From: Charina bottae
Lineage: Eukaryota; Chordata; Lepidosauria; Squamata; Charinaidae
DNA: 64,000 nucleotides
NCBI GenBank assembly: GCA_023362775.1
Contig: JALMGJ010000003.1
Location: 177,821,725-177,885,724 of the forward strand
Direction: 5' to 3'
Shown: positions 44,662 through 55,789 of the stretch, one piece after another
Layout: each line of letters opens with the position of its first letter
Position numbering within the stretch: the stretch's first letter is position 1
Made by a program: the position numbers and the translations under genes
The notes under the pieces: model-generated
Told to the model about the DNA's origin: nothing
Database searches by the model: none
What the model saw: the letters and a program-made list of their open reading frames with translations, nothing else

Positions 44662-47600
44662 TTTGTTGTTCAGTCGTTCAGTCGTGTCCGACTCTTCGTG
44701 ACCTCATGGACCATAGCACGCCAGGCCTTCCTGTCCTCCACTGTCTCTCGGAGTTTACTCAAATTCATGTTCATTACATTGGTGATGCTATCTAACCATC
44801 TCATCCTCTGACGTCCCCTTCTCCTTTTGCCCTCAGTCTTTCCCAGCATCAGGGTCTTTTCCAGTGAGTCCTCTCTTCTCATTAGGTGGCCAAAGTATTT
44901 GAGCTTCAGCTTCAGCATCTGTCCTTCCAGTGAGCAGTCAGGGTTGATTTCCTTTAGGATTGACTGGTTTGACCTCCTTGCAGTCCAAGGGACTCTCAAG
45001 AGTCTTCTCCAGCACCACAGCTCAAAAGCATCAATTCTTCGGCGCTCAGCCTTCCTTATGGTCCAACTCTCACAGCCATACATTGCTACTGGAAAAACCA
45101 TAGCTTTAACTATACGGACCTTTGTCGGCAAGGTGATGTCTCTGCTTTTTAATATGCTGTCTAGGTTTGCCATAGCTTTCCTTCCAAGGAGCAAGCGTCT
45201 TTTAATTTCATGGCTGCAGTCACCGTCTGCGGTGATCTTGGAGCCCAAGAAAATAAAATCTGTCACTGCTTCCATTTCTTCCCCTTCTATTTGCCAGGAA
45301 GTGATGGGACCAGATGCCATGATCTGGGTTTTTTTAATGTTGAGTTTCAAGCCAGCTTTTGCACTCTCCTCTTTCACCCTCATCAAGAGGCTCTTTAGTT
45401 CCTCTTCACTTTCTGCCATTAGAGTGGTATCGTCTGCATATCTGAGGTTGTTGATATTTTTCCCGGCAATCTTAACTCCGGCTTGTGATTCATCCAGCCC
45501 GGCATTTCTCATGATGTACTCTGCATATAAGTTAAATAAGCAGGGTGATAATATACAGCCTTGTCGTACTCCTTTCCCAATTTTGAACCAGTCGGTTGTT
45601 CCATGTCCGGTTCTAACTGTTGCTTCTTGACCCGCATACAGGTTTCTCAGGAGACAGGTAAGGTGGTCTGGTACTCCCATCTCTTTAAGACTTTGCCACA
45701 GTTTGTTGTGATCCACACAATCAAAGGCTTTAGCGTAGTCAATGAAGCAGAAGTAGATGTTTTTCTGGAACTCTCTTGCTTTTTCCATGATCCAGCGAAT
45801 GTTGGCAATCTGATCTCTAGTTCCTCTGCCTCTTCGAAACCCAGCTTGCACTTCTGGTAGTTCTCGGTTCACATACTGCTGAAGCCTAGCTTGTAGGATT
45901 TTGAGCATAACCTTGCTGGCATGTGAAATGAGCGCAATTGTACGGTAGTTTGAACATTCTTTGGCATTGCCTTTCTTTGGAATTGGAACGTAAACTGACC
46001 TTTTCCAATCCTGTGGCCACTGTTGAGTTTTCCAAATTTGTTGGCATATTGAGTGCAGCACTTTAACAGCATCATCTTTTAGGATTTTAAATAGCTCAGC
46101 TGGGATACTGTCTTCTCCACTAGCTTTGTTGTTAGTAATGCTTCCTAAGGCCCACTTGACTTCACTCTCTAGGATGTCCGGCTCAAGGTCAGTGACCACA
46201 CCATCGTATTTATCAGGGATATTAAGATCTTTCTTTTATAGTTCTTCTGTGTATTCTTGCCACCTCTTCTTAATCTCTTCTGCTTCTGTTAGGTCCCTGC
46301 CTTTTTTGTCCTTTATGATGCCCATCTTTGCACAAAACGTTCCCTTGATATCTCCGATTTTCTTGAAGAGATCTCTAGTCTTCCCCATTCTATTGTTTTC
46401 CTCGATTTCTTTGCATTGTTCATTTAAGAAGGCCTTCTTATCTCTCCTTGCTATTCTCTGGAATTCTGCATTCAGTTGTTTATATCTTTCCCTTTCTCCC
46501 TTGCCTTTTGCTTCCCTTCTTTCCTCAGCTATTTGTAAAGCCTCATCAGTCAGCCACTTTGCTTTCTTGCATTTCTTTTTCTTTGGGATGGTTTTAGTTG
46601 CTGCCTCCTGTACAATGTTACGAACCTCCATCCATAGTTCTTCAGGCACTCTGTCTACCAGATCTAATCCTTTAAATCTATTCCTCACCTCCACTGTATA
46701 TTCATAAGGGATATGATTTAGGTCATACCTGATTGGTCTAGTGGTTTTCTCTACGTTCTTCAATTTAAGCCTAAATTTTGCAATAAGAAGCTCATGATCT
46801 GAGCCACAGTCAGCTCCAGGTCTTGTTTTTGCTGATTGTATAGAGCTTCTCCATCTTTGGCTGCAAAGTATATAATCAATCTGATTTCGGTATTGACCAT
46901 CTGGTGATGTCCATGTGTAGAGTCGTCTCTTGTGTTGTTGGAAAAGAGTGTTTGCTATGACCAGCGTGTTCTCTTGACAAAACTCTATTAGCCTTTGCCC
47001 TGCTTCATTTTGTACTCCGAGGCCGAACTTGCCTGTTATTCCGGTTATTTTTTGACTTCCTACCTTAGCATTCCAGTCCCCTATGATGAAAAGGACATCT
47101 TTTTTTGGTGTTAGTTCTAGAAGGTGTTGTAGGTCTTCATAGAACCGGTCAACTTCAGCTTCTTCGGCATCAGTGGTTGGGGCATAGACTTGGATCACTG
47201 TGATGTTGAATGGTTTGCCTTGGATTCGAACTGAAAGCATTCTGTCATTTTTGAGGTTGTACCCCAGTACTGCCCTTCCCACTCTTTTATTGACTATGAG
47301 AGCTACTCCATTTCTTCTAAGGGATTCTTGCCCACAGTAGTATATATAATGGTCTCCTGAATTAAATTCACCCATTCCTGTCCATTTTAGTTCGCTGATT
47401 CCCAATATGTCGATGTTCAATCTTGTCATCTCATGTTTGACCACATCCAGCTTACCTTGATTCATAGATCTTACATTCCAGGTTCCTATGCAATATTGTT
47501 CTTTACAGCATCGGACTTTCCTTCCACTTCCAGACACATCCACAACTGAGCGTCCTTTCGGCTTTGGCCCAGCCGTTTCACTCTTTCTGGAGCTACTCGG

Positions 47601-47766
47601 AATTGCCCTCCGCTCTTCCCCAGTAGCATTTTGGACACCTTCCGACCTGAGGGGCTCATCTTCCGGCGTCATATCTTTTAGCCTTTTGATACTGTCCATG
47701 GGTTTTCTTGGCAAGGATACTGGAGTGGTTTGCCATTCCCTCCTCCAGTGGACCACGTTTTGTCAG
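44662..47766 (-). mobile_element. BovB LINE (RTE clade), near full length, 3.1 kb
   Basis: The protein and the termini match BovB: 5' end tggtccactggaggagggaa, 3' end gagtcggacacgactgaacg followed by gactgaacaacaa. TSD ATATATATT (44653-44661; right copy within 47767-47777, where AT repeats blur the edge). It lies within the L1 3' UTR. Confidence 0.92.
44670..47756 (-). pseudogene. BovB endonuclease-reverse transcriptase with one premature stop
   Basis: Residues 90-330 are an APE-type endonuclease: CIGTWNVRSM, ISELKWTGMG, NITVIQVYAPTTD, IIGDWNAKVGSQ, NQIDYILCS and GADCGSDHELL, so the catalytic E, D, N and the SDH motif are all present. RT follows: NYRTIALISHASKVMLK, FCFIDYAKAFDCVDH, GVRQGCILSPCLFNLYAE and LRYADDTTLMAES (catalytic DD), then YGCESWT and the FELWCWRRLLRVPW C-terminal block. 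The only clear break is TAA at 46236-46238, between the two domains; 506 codons precede it and the same frame then runs unbroken to 44670. It nicks target DNA and primes reverse transcription of its own RNA and of partner SINEs. Recently active but disabled by that stop. Confidence 0.94.
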
Positions 47767-48102
47767 ATATATATATTGATGTAATAGACAAGAAATATTC
47801 TTTAATATTATATATAGACCTAGCATGTAAGATAAAATTTTTAAAATACCATGACCAGATACAAATCGGAAGTTGACCAAATTCTATGTTTCAGCTTTAT
47901 CTTTTTTTCTTTTTTCCTTTACTACACTTTTTTATCTTTTCTTTTTTCTTGATTTGTATTTCCATTTTCTTTTCTGTTTCAAACTTTTATCTATGTAAAA
48001 TTAAAATCTAATAAAATTTGTTAAAAAAAAAAAGAACAGTTTCTAATTTATAAAAAGGAAGAGCTTCCAGGCTGTACAATATTGGCCTAACTAGGCTCTA
48101 GA

Positions 48103-48340
48103 TGGGGGGCGTGGTGGCTCAGCAGGTAAGATGCCAGGCTTGTCGATCAGAAGATCGCAAGTTTGGAGGTGAGCTCCCGCACTAGCTCCAGCTCTTGCCA
48201 ACCTAGCAATTCGAAAGCATGCAAATGCAAGTAGATGAATAGGTACCACTTTGGTGGGATGGTAACAGCGTTCCGCGTGCGTCATGCCGGCCACATGACC
48301 GTGGAAGTGTCTTCGGACAGTGCTGGCTCTTCGGCTTAGG
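48103..48340 (+). mobile_element. Sauria-type SINE, B box deleted and 3' tail missing
   Basis: A box present (gtggctcagcaggtaaga). The sequence jumps from gtttggaggt to gagctcccgcactag, removing the B box, and it ends at cttcggctta, before the BovB-like tail. No clear TSD. Confidence 0.82.
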
Positions 48341-48429
48341 TCTCTTTGCAAAGATCAGGATCTTAGTTTTGATATAAAATTAGAGTATATAATATATAAT
48401 AGTATATTATAGTATAGTATATTATATAG

Positions 48430-48700
48430 TATATAATAGGTAGTCCTTCAGGTTCAAAGAAGACACGCTGTTGTGCAGTTCATCAGTGAACACAGAGGTG
48501 GCTCTGCAGTCCCAGTCTGGAAGCGCAGAGTCTAGCACAATGGGGGCACTGGACGGCCATTGTTACAATAACTGGGGGTGTTATACTGTGACGCCGCCCA
48601 CGATTTTCCATCAGTTTTTGGTCTGTCTTCAAAGCTGGTGGAGGCTTCATAGCACAGGGCTCGCCAACAGGTTCTGTCAGCGGCAGATAAAATTAGAGTA
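48430..48700 (-). other. Possible C-terminal remnant of a non-LTR polymerase
   Basis: The minus-strand frame includes DRTCWRALCYEASTSFEDRP, which looks like the end region of some LINE proteins (DR..WR...EA...FE). No RT motif or 3' end is seen. Weak. Confidence 0.3.
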
Positions 48701-49049
48701 ACATATAAATAGCTAAAATTGCATACAAAACAAACATGGAATAAATCACTGTATTTTTCCACTGAACATTTTTATCATGAAGTGATAAGAAATGAAATTT
48801 GAAGATGCATACACATTTGCTGGATAATTCTTGTCCAACAACTGTTCAGCCTAGGTATGGATAGGTCACTAATTGCCAATCACTAAGTAGACTCCACCTA
48901 AAATCTAGTTTATATCCCAACCACAGCGCCACAACTTCCCACTAACTCTACATTTTGCAATGTGCTAGGCTCACTTCTATCCTAGCCAAATGCCTGGACG
49001 AAGAGTCAGATCTTCACAGCCTCCGGAAGACTAATAGGGTGGAGACCCT

Positions 49050-49320
49050 CCAAATCTCAGGGGGAGGCTGTTCCAAACAGCTGGGGCAGCCACAGAAAAG
49101 GTGCATCTCTGAGGCCCACCAGATGGCAACATTTAAGGGAAGGGATCTGGAAAGCTCCCACCTTATCTAACCTGGTAGGATGGCTAGATACCCTGAGGGA
49201 GAGGCAGTTCTGCATATGACTTCCCCACATGCCATTTAGGGCTTTAAAGATGATAATGAGCACCTTGAATGGCACCCAGGAAGGAACTGGTAGCCAGTGC
49301 AGCTTGCACAGCAGTGGTGT
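49050..49320 (-). mobile_element. Diverged CR1 LINE fragment
   Basis: Minus-strand FKVLIIIFKALNGM aligns to FKVLVITFKALHGM of the CR1 at 20.6 kb, followed by PSLKCCHLVGLRDAPF against PSIKEFHPAGSRRRAF. Upstream cactggctaccagttcc matches the same family. Confidence 0.7.
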
Positions 49321-49476
49321 AATAGGGGGAAAAGGTGAAGCCCTTACCTATAGTTTATAAGAAGTTGGTCTTTAGTATATACACAAGCAATTGAAATGCA
49401 AATTTAATTGAGGTTACAGGCCATCACTACCTTTGGTGCCAAGACCAATGCTTTTGTATATCATACATAGTAGAAT

Positions 49477-52397
49477 TTGTTGTTTATTCGTTCAGTCGTT
49501 TCCGACTCTTCGTGACTTCATGGACCAGTCCACGCCAGAGCTTTCTGTCGGCCGTCACCATCCCCAGCTCCCCAATGGTTGAGTCCGTCACCTCCAGAAT
49601 ACCATCCATCCATCTTGCCCTTGGTCGGCCCCTCTTCCTTTTGCCTTCCACTTTCCCTAGCATCAGCTTCTTCTCCAGAGTATCCTGTCTTCTCATTATG
49701 TGGCCAAAGTACTTCAGTTTTGCCTTTAATATCATTCCCTCAAGTGAGCAGTCTGGCTTGATTTCCTGGAGTATGGACTGGTTTGATCTTCTTGCAGTCC
49801 AAGGCACTCTCAGAATTTTCCTCCAACACCACAGTTCAAAAGCATCTATCTTCCTTCGCTCAGCCTTCCTTATGGTCCAGCTCTCACAGCCATAGGTTAC
49901 TACAGGGAATACCATTGCTTTAACTATGCGGACCTTTGTTGTCAGTGTGATGTCTCTGCTCTTAACTATTTTATCAAGATTTGCCATTGCTCTCCTCCCA
50001 AGAAGTAGACGTCTTCTGATTTCCTGGCTGCAGTCAGCGTCTGCAGTAATCTTTGCGCCTAGAAATACAAAGTCTGTCACTGCCTCCACTTTTTCTCCCT
50101 CTATTTGCCAGTCATCAATCAAGCTCGTTGCCATAATCTTGGTTTTTTTGAGGTTTAGCTGCAACCCAGCTTTTGCACTTTCTTCTTTCACCTTCGTCAT
50201 AAGGCTCCTCAACTCCTCCTCGCTTTCAGCCATCAAAGTGGTATCATCTGCATATCTAAGATTGTTAATGTTTCTTCCAGCGATTTTAACTCCAGCCTTG
50301 GATTCCTCAAGCCCAGCATGTCGCATGATGTGTTCTGCGTACAGGTTGAATAGGTAGGGTGAGAGTATACAACCCTGCCGTACTCCTTTCCCAATTTTAA
50401 ACCAGTCCGTTGTTCCGTGCTCTGTTCTTACCGTTGCTACTTGGTCGTTATACAGATTCCTCAGGAGGCAGACAAGATGACTTGGTATCCCCATACCACC
50501 AAGAACTTGCCACAATTTGTTATGATCCACACAGTCAAAGGCTTTAGAATAGTCAATAAAACAGAAATAGATGTTTTTCTGAAATTCCCTGGCTTTCTCC
50601 ATTATCCAGCGGATATTGGCAATTTGGTCTCTAGTTCCTCTGCCTTTTCTAAACCCAGCTTGTACATCTGGCAATTCTCGCTCCATGAATTGCTGGAGTC
50701 TACCTTGCAAGATCTTGAGCATTACCTTACTGGCATGTGAAATAAGTGCCACTGTTCGATAATTTGAACATTCTTTAGTGCTTCCCTTTTTTGGTATGGG
50801 GATATAAGTTGATTTTTTCCAATCTGATGGCCATTCTTGTGTTTTCCAAATTTGCTGGCATATGGCATGCATCACCTTGACAGCATCATCTTGCAAGATT
50901 TTAAACAGTTCAGCTGGGATACCGTCGTCTCCTGCTGCCTTGTTATTAGCAATGCTTCTTAAGGCCCATTCAACCTCACTCTTCAGGATGTCTGGCTCTA
51001 ACTCACTGACCACACCGTCAAAGCTATCTCCAATATTATTATCCTTCCTATACAGATCTTCCATATATTCTTGCCACCTTTTCTTGATCTCTTCTGCTTC
51101 TGTTAGGTCCTTACCATCTTTGTTTTTGATCATACCCATTTTTGCCTGGAATTTACCTCCGATGTTTCTAATTTTCTGGAAGAGGTCTCTTGTCCTTCCT
51201 ATTCTATTGTCTTCTTCCACTTCCGCACATTGCTTGTTTAAAAATAATTCCTTATCCCTTCTGGCTAACCTCTGGAATTTTGCATTTAATTGGGCATATC
51301 TCCCCCTATCACTGTTGCCTTTTGCTTTCCTTCTTTCTTGGGCTACTTCCAGTGTTTCAGCAGACAGCCATCTTGCCTTCTTGGTTTTCTTTTTCTTTGG
51401 GACGTTTTTTGTTGCCTCCTCCTGAACAATGTTGCGAACTTCTGTCCATAGTTCTTCTGGGACCCTATCTACTAAATCTGAGTTGTCTTGGCAAAATTCT
51501 ATCAGCCTATGTCCTGCTTCATTTTGTTCTCCCAGACCATGCTTGCCTGTAATTCCAGGTGTCGTCTGACTACCCACCTTAGCATTCCAGTCTCCTGTAA
51601 TGAAAATAACATCTCTTTTTGGTGTATTATCTAGTAGGTGCTGCAGATCCTCATAGAACTGATCTACTTCTGCTTCTTCAGCATCTGTGGTTGGGGCGTA
51701 TATTTGGATCACTGTGATGTTAAATGGCTTACCCTGAATTTGAATTGAGATCATTCTATCGTTTTTTGGATTGTATCCAAGCACTGCTTTAGCCACTTTA
51801 TTATTAATTATGAAGGCTACTCCATTTCTTCTGTGGTCCTCTTGTCCACAGTAGTAGATCTGGTGGTCATCTGATGTGAAGTGGCCCATCCCAGTCCATT
51901 TCAGTTCACTGACACCTAAAATGTCTATATTTAATCTTGACATCTCACCAATAACCACATCCAATTTGCCCTGGCTCATAGATCTTACATTCCAGGTTCC
52001 TATGGTGTGTTGATCTTTAGAACATCGGATTCGTCGTTCACCACCAGCACCGTCAGCCGCTAGCCGTCCTTTCGGCTTTGAGCTAGCTGCGTCATCACAT
52101 CTGGGGCTAGTTGAACGTATCCTCTGTTCCTCCCCAGTAGCATTTTGACCATCTTCCGACCTGGGAGTCCCATCTTCCGATGGTATACCGACATATCTTT
52201 GGTTGTACTGATCCATTTAGTTTTCATGGCAAGAATACTGGGGTGGGTTGCCATTACCTTCCCCAGGGATCGTATTTAGTCTGACCTCTCTGCCACGACC
52301 TTCCCGTCTTGGGTGTCCCTTCACGGTTTAGCTCATGGTTTCATTGAGGTGCTCAAGCTCCAGCACCACGACAAGGTAACGATCTCCTTTGCTGGAG
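49477..52397 (-). mobile_element. RTE-clade LINE (BovB-related), full-length copy A
   Basis: Flanked by a 12-bp TSD, ACATAGTAGAAT (49465-49476 and 52398-52409). 2921 bp, with a 5' UTR of about 180 bp and a short aacaacaa-type 3' end. Almost identical to copy B at 59862-62368 where they overlap. Confidence 0.94.
49484..52216 (-). CDS. RTE endonuclease-reverse transcriptase with a 100-residue deletion in the endonuclease
   Basis: A single open frame of 910 codons from ATG at 52214-52216. The N-terminal linker is followed by endonuclease motifs GTWNVRSMS, VSELKWTGMG, NITVIQIYAPTTD and ITGDWNAKVGS, then CQDNS joins directly to DLVDRVPEELW. Copy B has 100 more residues here, including the NQIDYILCS and SSDHELL motifs, so this protein lacks the C-terminal half of the nuclease and its SDH catalytic site. 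RT is complete: NYRTVALISHASKVMLK, FCFIDYSKAFDCVDH, GVRQGCILSPYLFNLYAE, LRYADDTTLMAES, then YGCESWT. No stop interrupts it. It could make an active RT without target nicking; expression is not shown. Confidence 0.93.
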   Translation of the reverse strand: MDQYNQRYVGIPSEDGTPRSEDGQNATGEEQRIRSTSPRCDDAASSKPKGRLAADGAGGERRIRCSKDQHTIGTWNVRSMSQGKLDVVIGEMSRLNIDILGVSELKWTGMGHFTSDDHQIYYCGQEDHRRNGVAFIINNKVAKAVLGYNPKNDRMISIQIQGKPFNITVIQIYAPTTDAEEAEVDQFYEDLQHLLDNTPKRDVIFITGDWNAKVGSQTTPGITGKHGLGEQNEAGHRLIEFCQDNSDLVDRVPEELWTEVRNIVQEEATKNVPKKKKTKKARWLSAETLEVAQERRKAKGNSDRGRYAQLNAKFQRLARRDKELFLNKQCAEVEEDNRIGRTRDLFQKIRNIGGKFQAKMGMIKNKDGKDLTEAEEIKKRWQEYMEDLYRKDNNIGDSFDGVVSELEPDILKSEVEWALRSIANNKAAGDDGIPAELFKILQDDAVKVMHAICQQIWKTQEWPSDWKKSTYIPIPKKGSTKECSNYRTVALISHASKVMLKILQGRLQQFMERELPDVQAGFRKGRGTRDQIANIRWIMEKAREFQKNIYFCFIDYSKAFDCVDHNKLWQVLGGMGIPSHLVCLLRNLYNDQVATVRTEHGTTDWFKIGKGVRQGCILSPYLFNLYAEHIMRHAGLEESKAGVKIAGRNINNLRYADDTTLMAESEEELRSLMTKVKEESAKAGLQLNLKKTKIMATSLIDDWQIEGEKVEAVTDFVFLGAKITADADCSQEIRRRLLLGRRAMANLDKIVKSRDITLTTKVRIVKAMVFPVVTYGCESWTIRKAERRKIDAFELWCWRKILRVPWTARRSNQSILQEIKPDCSLEGMILKAKLKYFGHIMRRQDTLEKKLMLGKVEGKRKRGRPRARWMDGILEVTDSTIGELGMVTADRKLWRGLVHEVTKSRKRLNE

Positions 52398-52409
52398 ACA
52401 TAGTAGAAT

Positions 52410-53804
52410 AGAAGGTTGGATATTGTTCAAAGATATTTCACCATAATATTTTAAACATTTTTTTAAAAAAATAAAGCAATATACTTTATTTTATTCCCAT
52501 TTTTGGACTATAAAGGTACTCACTGTTCATATGGAATGAAAGCCACCATTTGATTCTTACCATTGCATTGTCAAGCTGTGAAACTGACAGAGGTGCCATT
52601 TATTTGATGTTCCACAGACATAGCAGATCTTCTTTAAAATCCCATAGTCCCTCACCAGGATTTGATCAACTGTTAATAAATTAAATTCTTCAAAAGTAAC
52701 AAGCCTTGTAGCAAAAGAGGTGAAAGAACTATACCTTTTTAAAATGGATGGACTAAGAATAATCTCGACCTCTACATTTTTGCTAATTAATTAGGGCCAA
52801 GGTGCATAATGATGACAATAATTCACATACTAGCCTTTATTTATTCTTCACAACAAGGTCCTCGGGTCTGCTGGTTTTGGACAACAATCTGAGAATCAAC
52901 AGCAGCAAAATAGTTTGATAAACAAGGTCCCTGAACTGAGCCAAACATATTGTTGATTAGGCTTTCACTTGCTGGGAAGTGATTGTGTTTTCACAACCTC
53001 TTGAGGGTAAATGTGGGTGGGTGGAGAAGCTGGAGCCTCCATCTGACAATATGAAACAGAATTTGTCAGCTAAAGGATAGAAGAAATGTTTGTTCAGTTC
53101 AGGATGCCTCCTTTACTAAGAAGTGATTCAGACATAGGTCACTCATAAGTCAATAAGATCTTAGAATGCAAATGGGAAACTACCTGTTTCAAATACTTTC
53201 TTCCTCAAACTCAAATGTTGTCAGCTTATATGTCAGATAGTTGAGAGCTGGTTGAATATCTATTTATCATGCTGCTGTTAAAACCTAGATTAGCTCCCTA
53301 TTCCTAGAGGGGTAGCCACATTATCCTGCTGTAACAACAAAGCACAAAACAGCACACTGCAAGACCAACAGTCATTCATGACACAAGTCTGTGTAGGTTT
53401 AATTGTAGCTTTAGTGGAGCTACTTCACCAAATATGGAAAGAATTATTTTCTTGGCCAGAATATATTATATACTAACACTTATAAAGGAGAAAATAAAAC
53501 AATGTACCAGCTGCCGCAGAGCAAAAAAGAAAAAAAAGGGGGGGAGAGAGAGGGAGAGATTAGGTTTCTTGAACGGTTCTGCCAACATCTGTGATGCAAT
53601 CGGAGGAAGGATGCTGGCATTAGATGTACTTTTATCCTGATTCATAGTTGTTATATTAAAGCCCACAGAGTGTTTAGCTGGCAGACAAGACAATAAAACC
53701 TCACAAGGTTAAGAACGCAGTCCTATACGTGTCTATGCTATAGTATTTTAGACAGTGTGCTTACCATTATTTGGGAGTATGTGTGTGTTTTTATAGCTAT
53801 AGCT
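52410..53804. other. Unique AT-rich DNA
   Basis: No recognised gene. G/A-rich stretch at 53520-53560. Confidence 0.4.
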
Positions 53805-53812
53805 ACCTATTT

Positions 53813-54152
53813 CAGGGCCAGATTAAGGCCAATTGATGCCCTAAACACAGCCCAAGAATGGTGCCTCACGACGAAAGTGGAACTCTCATGCCATGAGATG
53901 GAAACACAAGTGATATTTCATGATGCCTTCAAACCAAACTTTTAAACTTTAGTCACTCACCATGCAGATTAAACAATGCAGATTAAAGTCAAACATGTCA
54001 GATAAGGACAATTACCAAAAAATCGACTAAAGTCAAGGGTGGCAGTGAAAGAGTTAAGGACCTGATGGCTAGGAGAAAGCACTCTGTGGTGCCCCCCTTC
54101 CCTTGGTGCCCTAAGGACTTGCTTATTTTGCTTAATGGTTAATCCAGGGCTA
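53813..54152. mobile_element. Probable non-autonomous hAT element, about 340 bp
   Basis: Starts cagggccagattaaggc and ends taatggttaatccagggcta; the ends are imperfect inverted repeats around GATTA. Near-TSD ACCTATTT / ACCTATCT (53805-53812 and 54153-54160). Confidence 0.5.
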
Positions 54153-54195
54153 ACCTATCTATGTGATGTGGCTGCTAGGTAGTCATCCTCTAGAC

Positions 54196-54326
54196 CAGTG
54201 CTTCTCAACCACATCAGCTTTAAGATGTGTGGACTTCCAGAATTCCCCCAGCCAGCATGCTGGCTGGGGGAATTCTGGGAGTTGAAATCCACACATCTTA
54301 AAGTTGCTGAGGTTGAGAAACACTGC
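54196..54326. mobile_element. hAT foldback MITE, 131 bp
   Basis: CAGTGCTTCTCAACC...GGTTGAGAAACACTG, nearly palindromic throughout with centre near 54260. TSD CTCTAGAC (54188-54195 and 54327-54334). Longer version of the family at 29973. Confidence 0.93.
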
Positions 54327-54334
54327 TCTAGACT

Positions 54335-55780
54335 ATAATAGAACAATGTATGGTTCTGATCAAAATTCCATGTAATACTGACATCATTCTTCTGTACCAC
54401 AACTGGTTGACAGAAACCTTTAATTGGATTCATTCATTCAGGAAGCTTATTTTTCTTCTTGTTCCAGAGTGGCTAGTTTTCAGTCATGTCTATTTTGAAA
54501 CATACATATTTTTGTGTACAGGTTAGCTTAAATTTGACTGCAACTTATCCTAAATGATTTATATTTACATGCGTCCAAATCAAAAGGTGCATTTTTGGAA
54601 AATGAGGAACAGGGCAAAGAATTGTTCTGATCTATTATTAGCCCATGAAATGTATGTCCAGTCAGCTCTCTTATAAATGAAGTCCTCAGGCATCTCAGAT
54701 AACTGTGCATAGGATTGCTGCCTTAATTGCTATGTTGATCCCATGCAGCACAAAAGACAGAGCAAGTAAATCAATACTTTCATTAGAACCAGAAAACCAC
54801 TGACCCCACATAAGAGGATAAAAAGAAAGCTAAGTCTGCTTTGGGCTAGTTTATCATGGTTGACATCTGTTGAATAGTGATATACATGAACATAGCTAGC
54901 AGCATGGGGATTATACTGTATATAAAATATATTAATAGATATCCGAATGGTAGGTAGCCAAAAAGCTAGAATATCTAGACTTGTCTATTTTGCATGCATT
55001 TTATATAATCTAATTGCTTCATCAAATAATAAAAAAGCATGAGATACGTTTAAGAGATAGCTATAAAAGAATGAATAATTTATCATAATTGCTTTCTGGT
55101 TTCCAGAAAGAAATCATCTACATACTTGTCAAAAGTAAACATATGGTAATATAATGTGAAATGTGTATGCTGAATAAGCTGAAAAAAGGCAAACATTGAA
55201 TCCAAATATTGAACTGCTGAAGAAGACACAGTGATGCATGTGCAAAAGTAAAAAAGAAATCTATATCACTAATATCTTACATTATTTAAAATGGGATAAT
55301 TTTTTTGTAAGTAACTTATAACTGTACTGAGGGTAGACAGAGACAGACAGAGACTGTGAAAAACTGTATTTGGCATAATGATTCTGAAATGGTTTAAATG
55401 TTGAAATCAGATAGTAGCTGAGTCAGTGCAATAATTCTTTAGAAGTCTTCAAGTAATTGGTCCAAATACTACAGTAATGATGATTATCTTACAGGGTAAA
55501 CCTGTTAGACATGTAGGTTGAATGAAACATTACAGATAATGGCAGTCAAAATGACTAATAACTGCTAGAGAAGCAGTCAATAGCCTTGAACTTTACCTAA
55601 ATTTGGTAATCGGCTGGATCAAAATGAATGAATGGAAGTTACATACAGATAAGATTCAGATAGTGTGCATCTTACTCCATACAATTCGGATTCAACCTGT
55701 TCTGGAAGATTTAGACTTGTGAGGCCCCCCCTTGATCTGTCATTTTCTGGGGGTTGTCAGATAGCAGCAATGGTGAGGAA
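54335..55780. other. Unique AT-rich DNA
   Basis: No recognised gene or element. Confidence 0.4.
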
Positions 55781-55789
55781 TACATTTAA

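Larger units (their letters stand above)
43795..48032 (+). mobile_element. 5'-truncated L1 LINE, interrupted by a BovB
   Basis: L1 sequence occupies 43795-44652 and 47767-48032. It ends with a T-rich 3' UTR, aataaaatttg and a poly-A tail, and is flanked by a 17-bp TSD, AGAACAGTTTCTAATTT (43778-43794 and 48033-48049). Confidence 0.92.

Noticed and set aside
44827..46707. Long plus-strand frames opposite the BovB
   Set aside because: Antisense shadows of the LINE ORF; the same shadows recur opposite both RTE copies.
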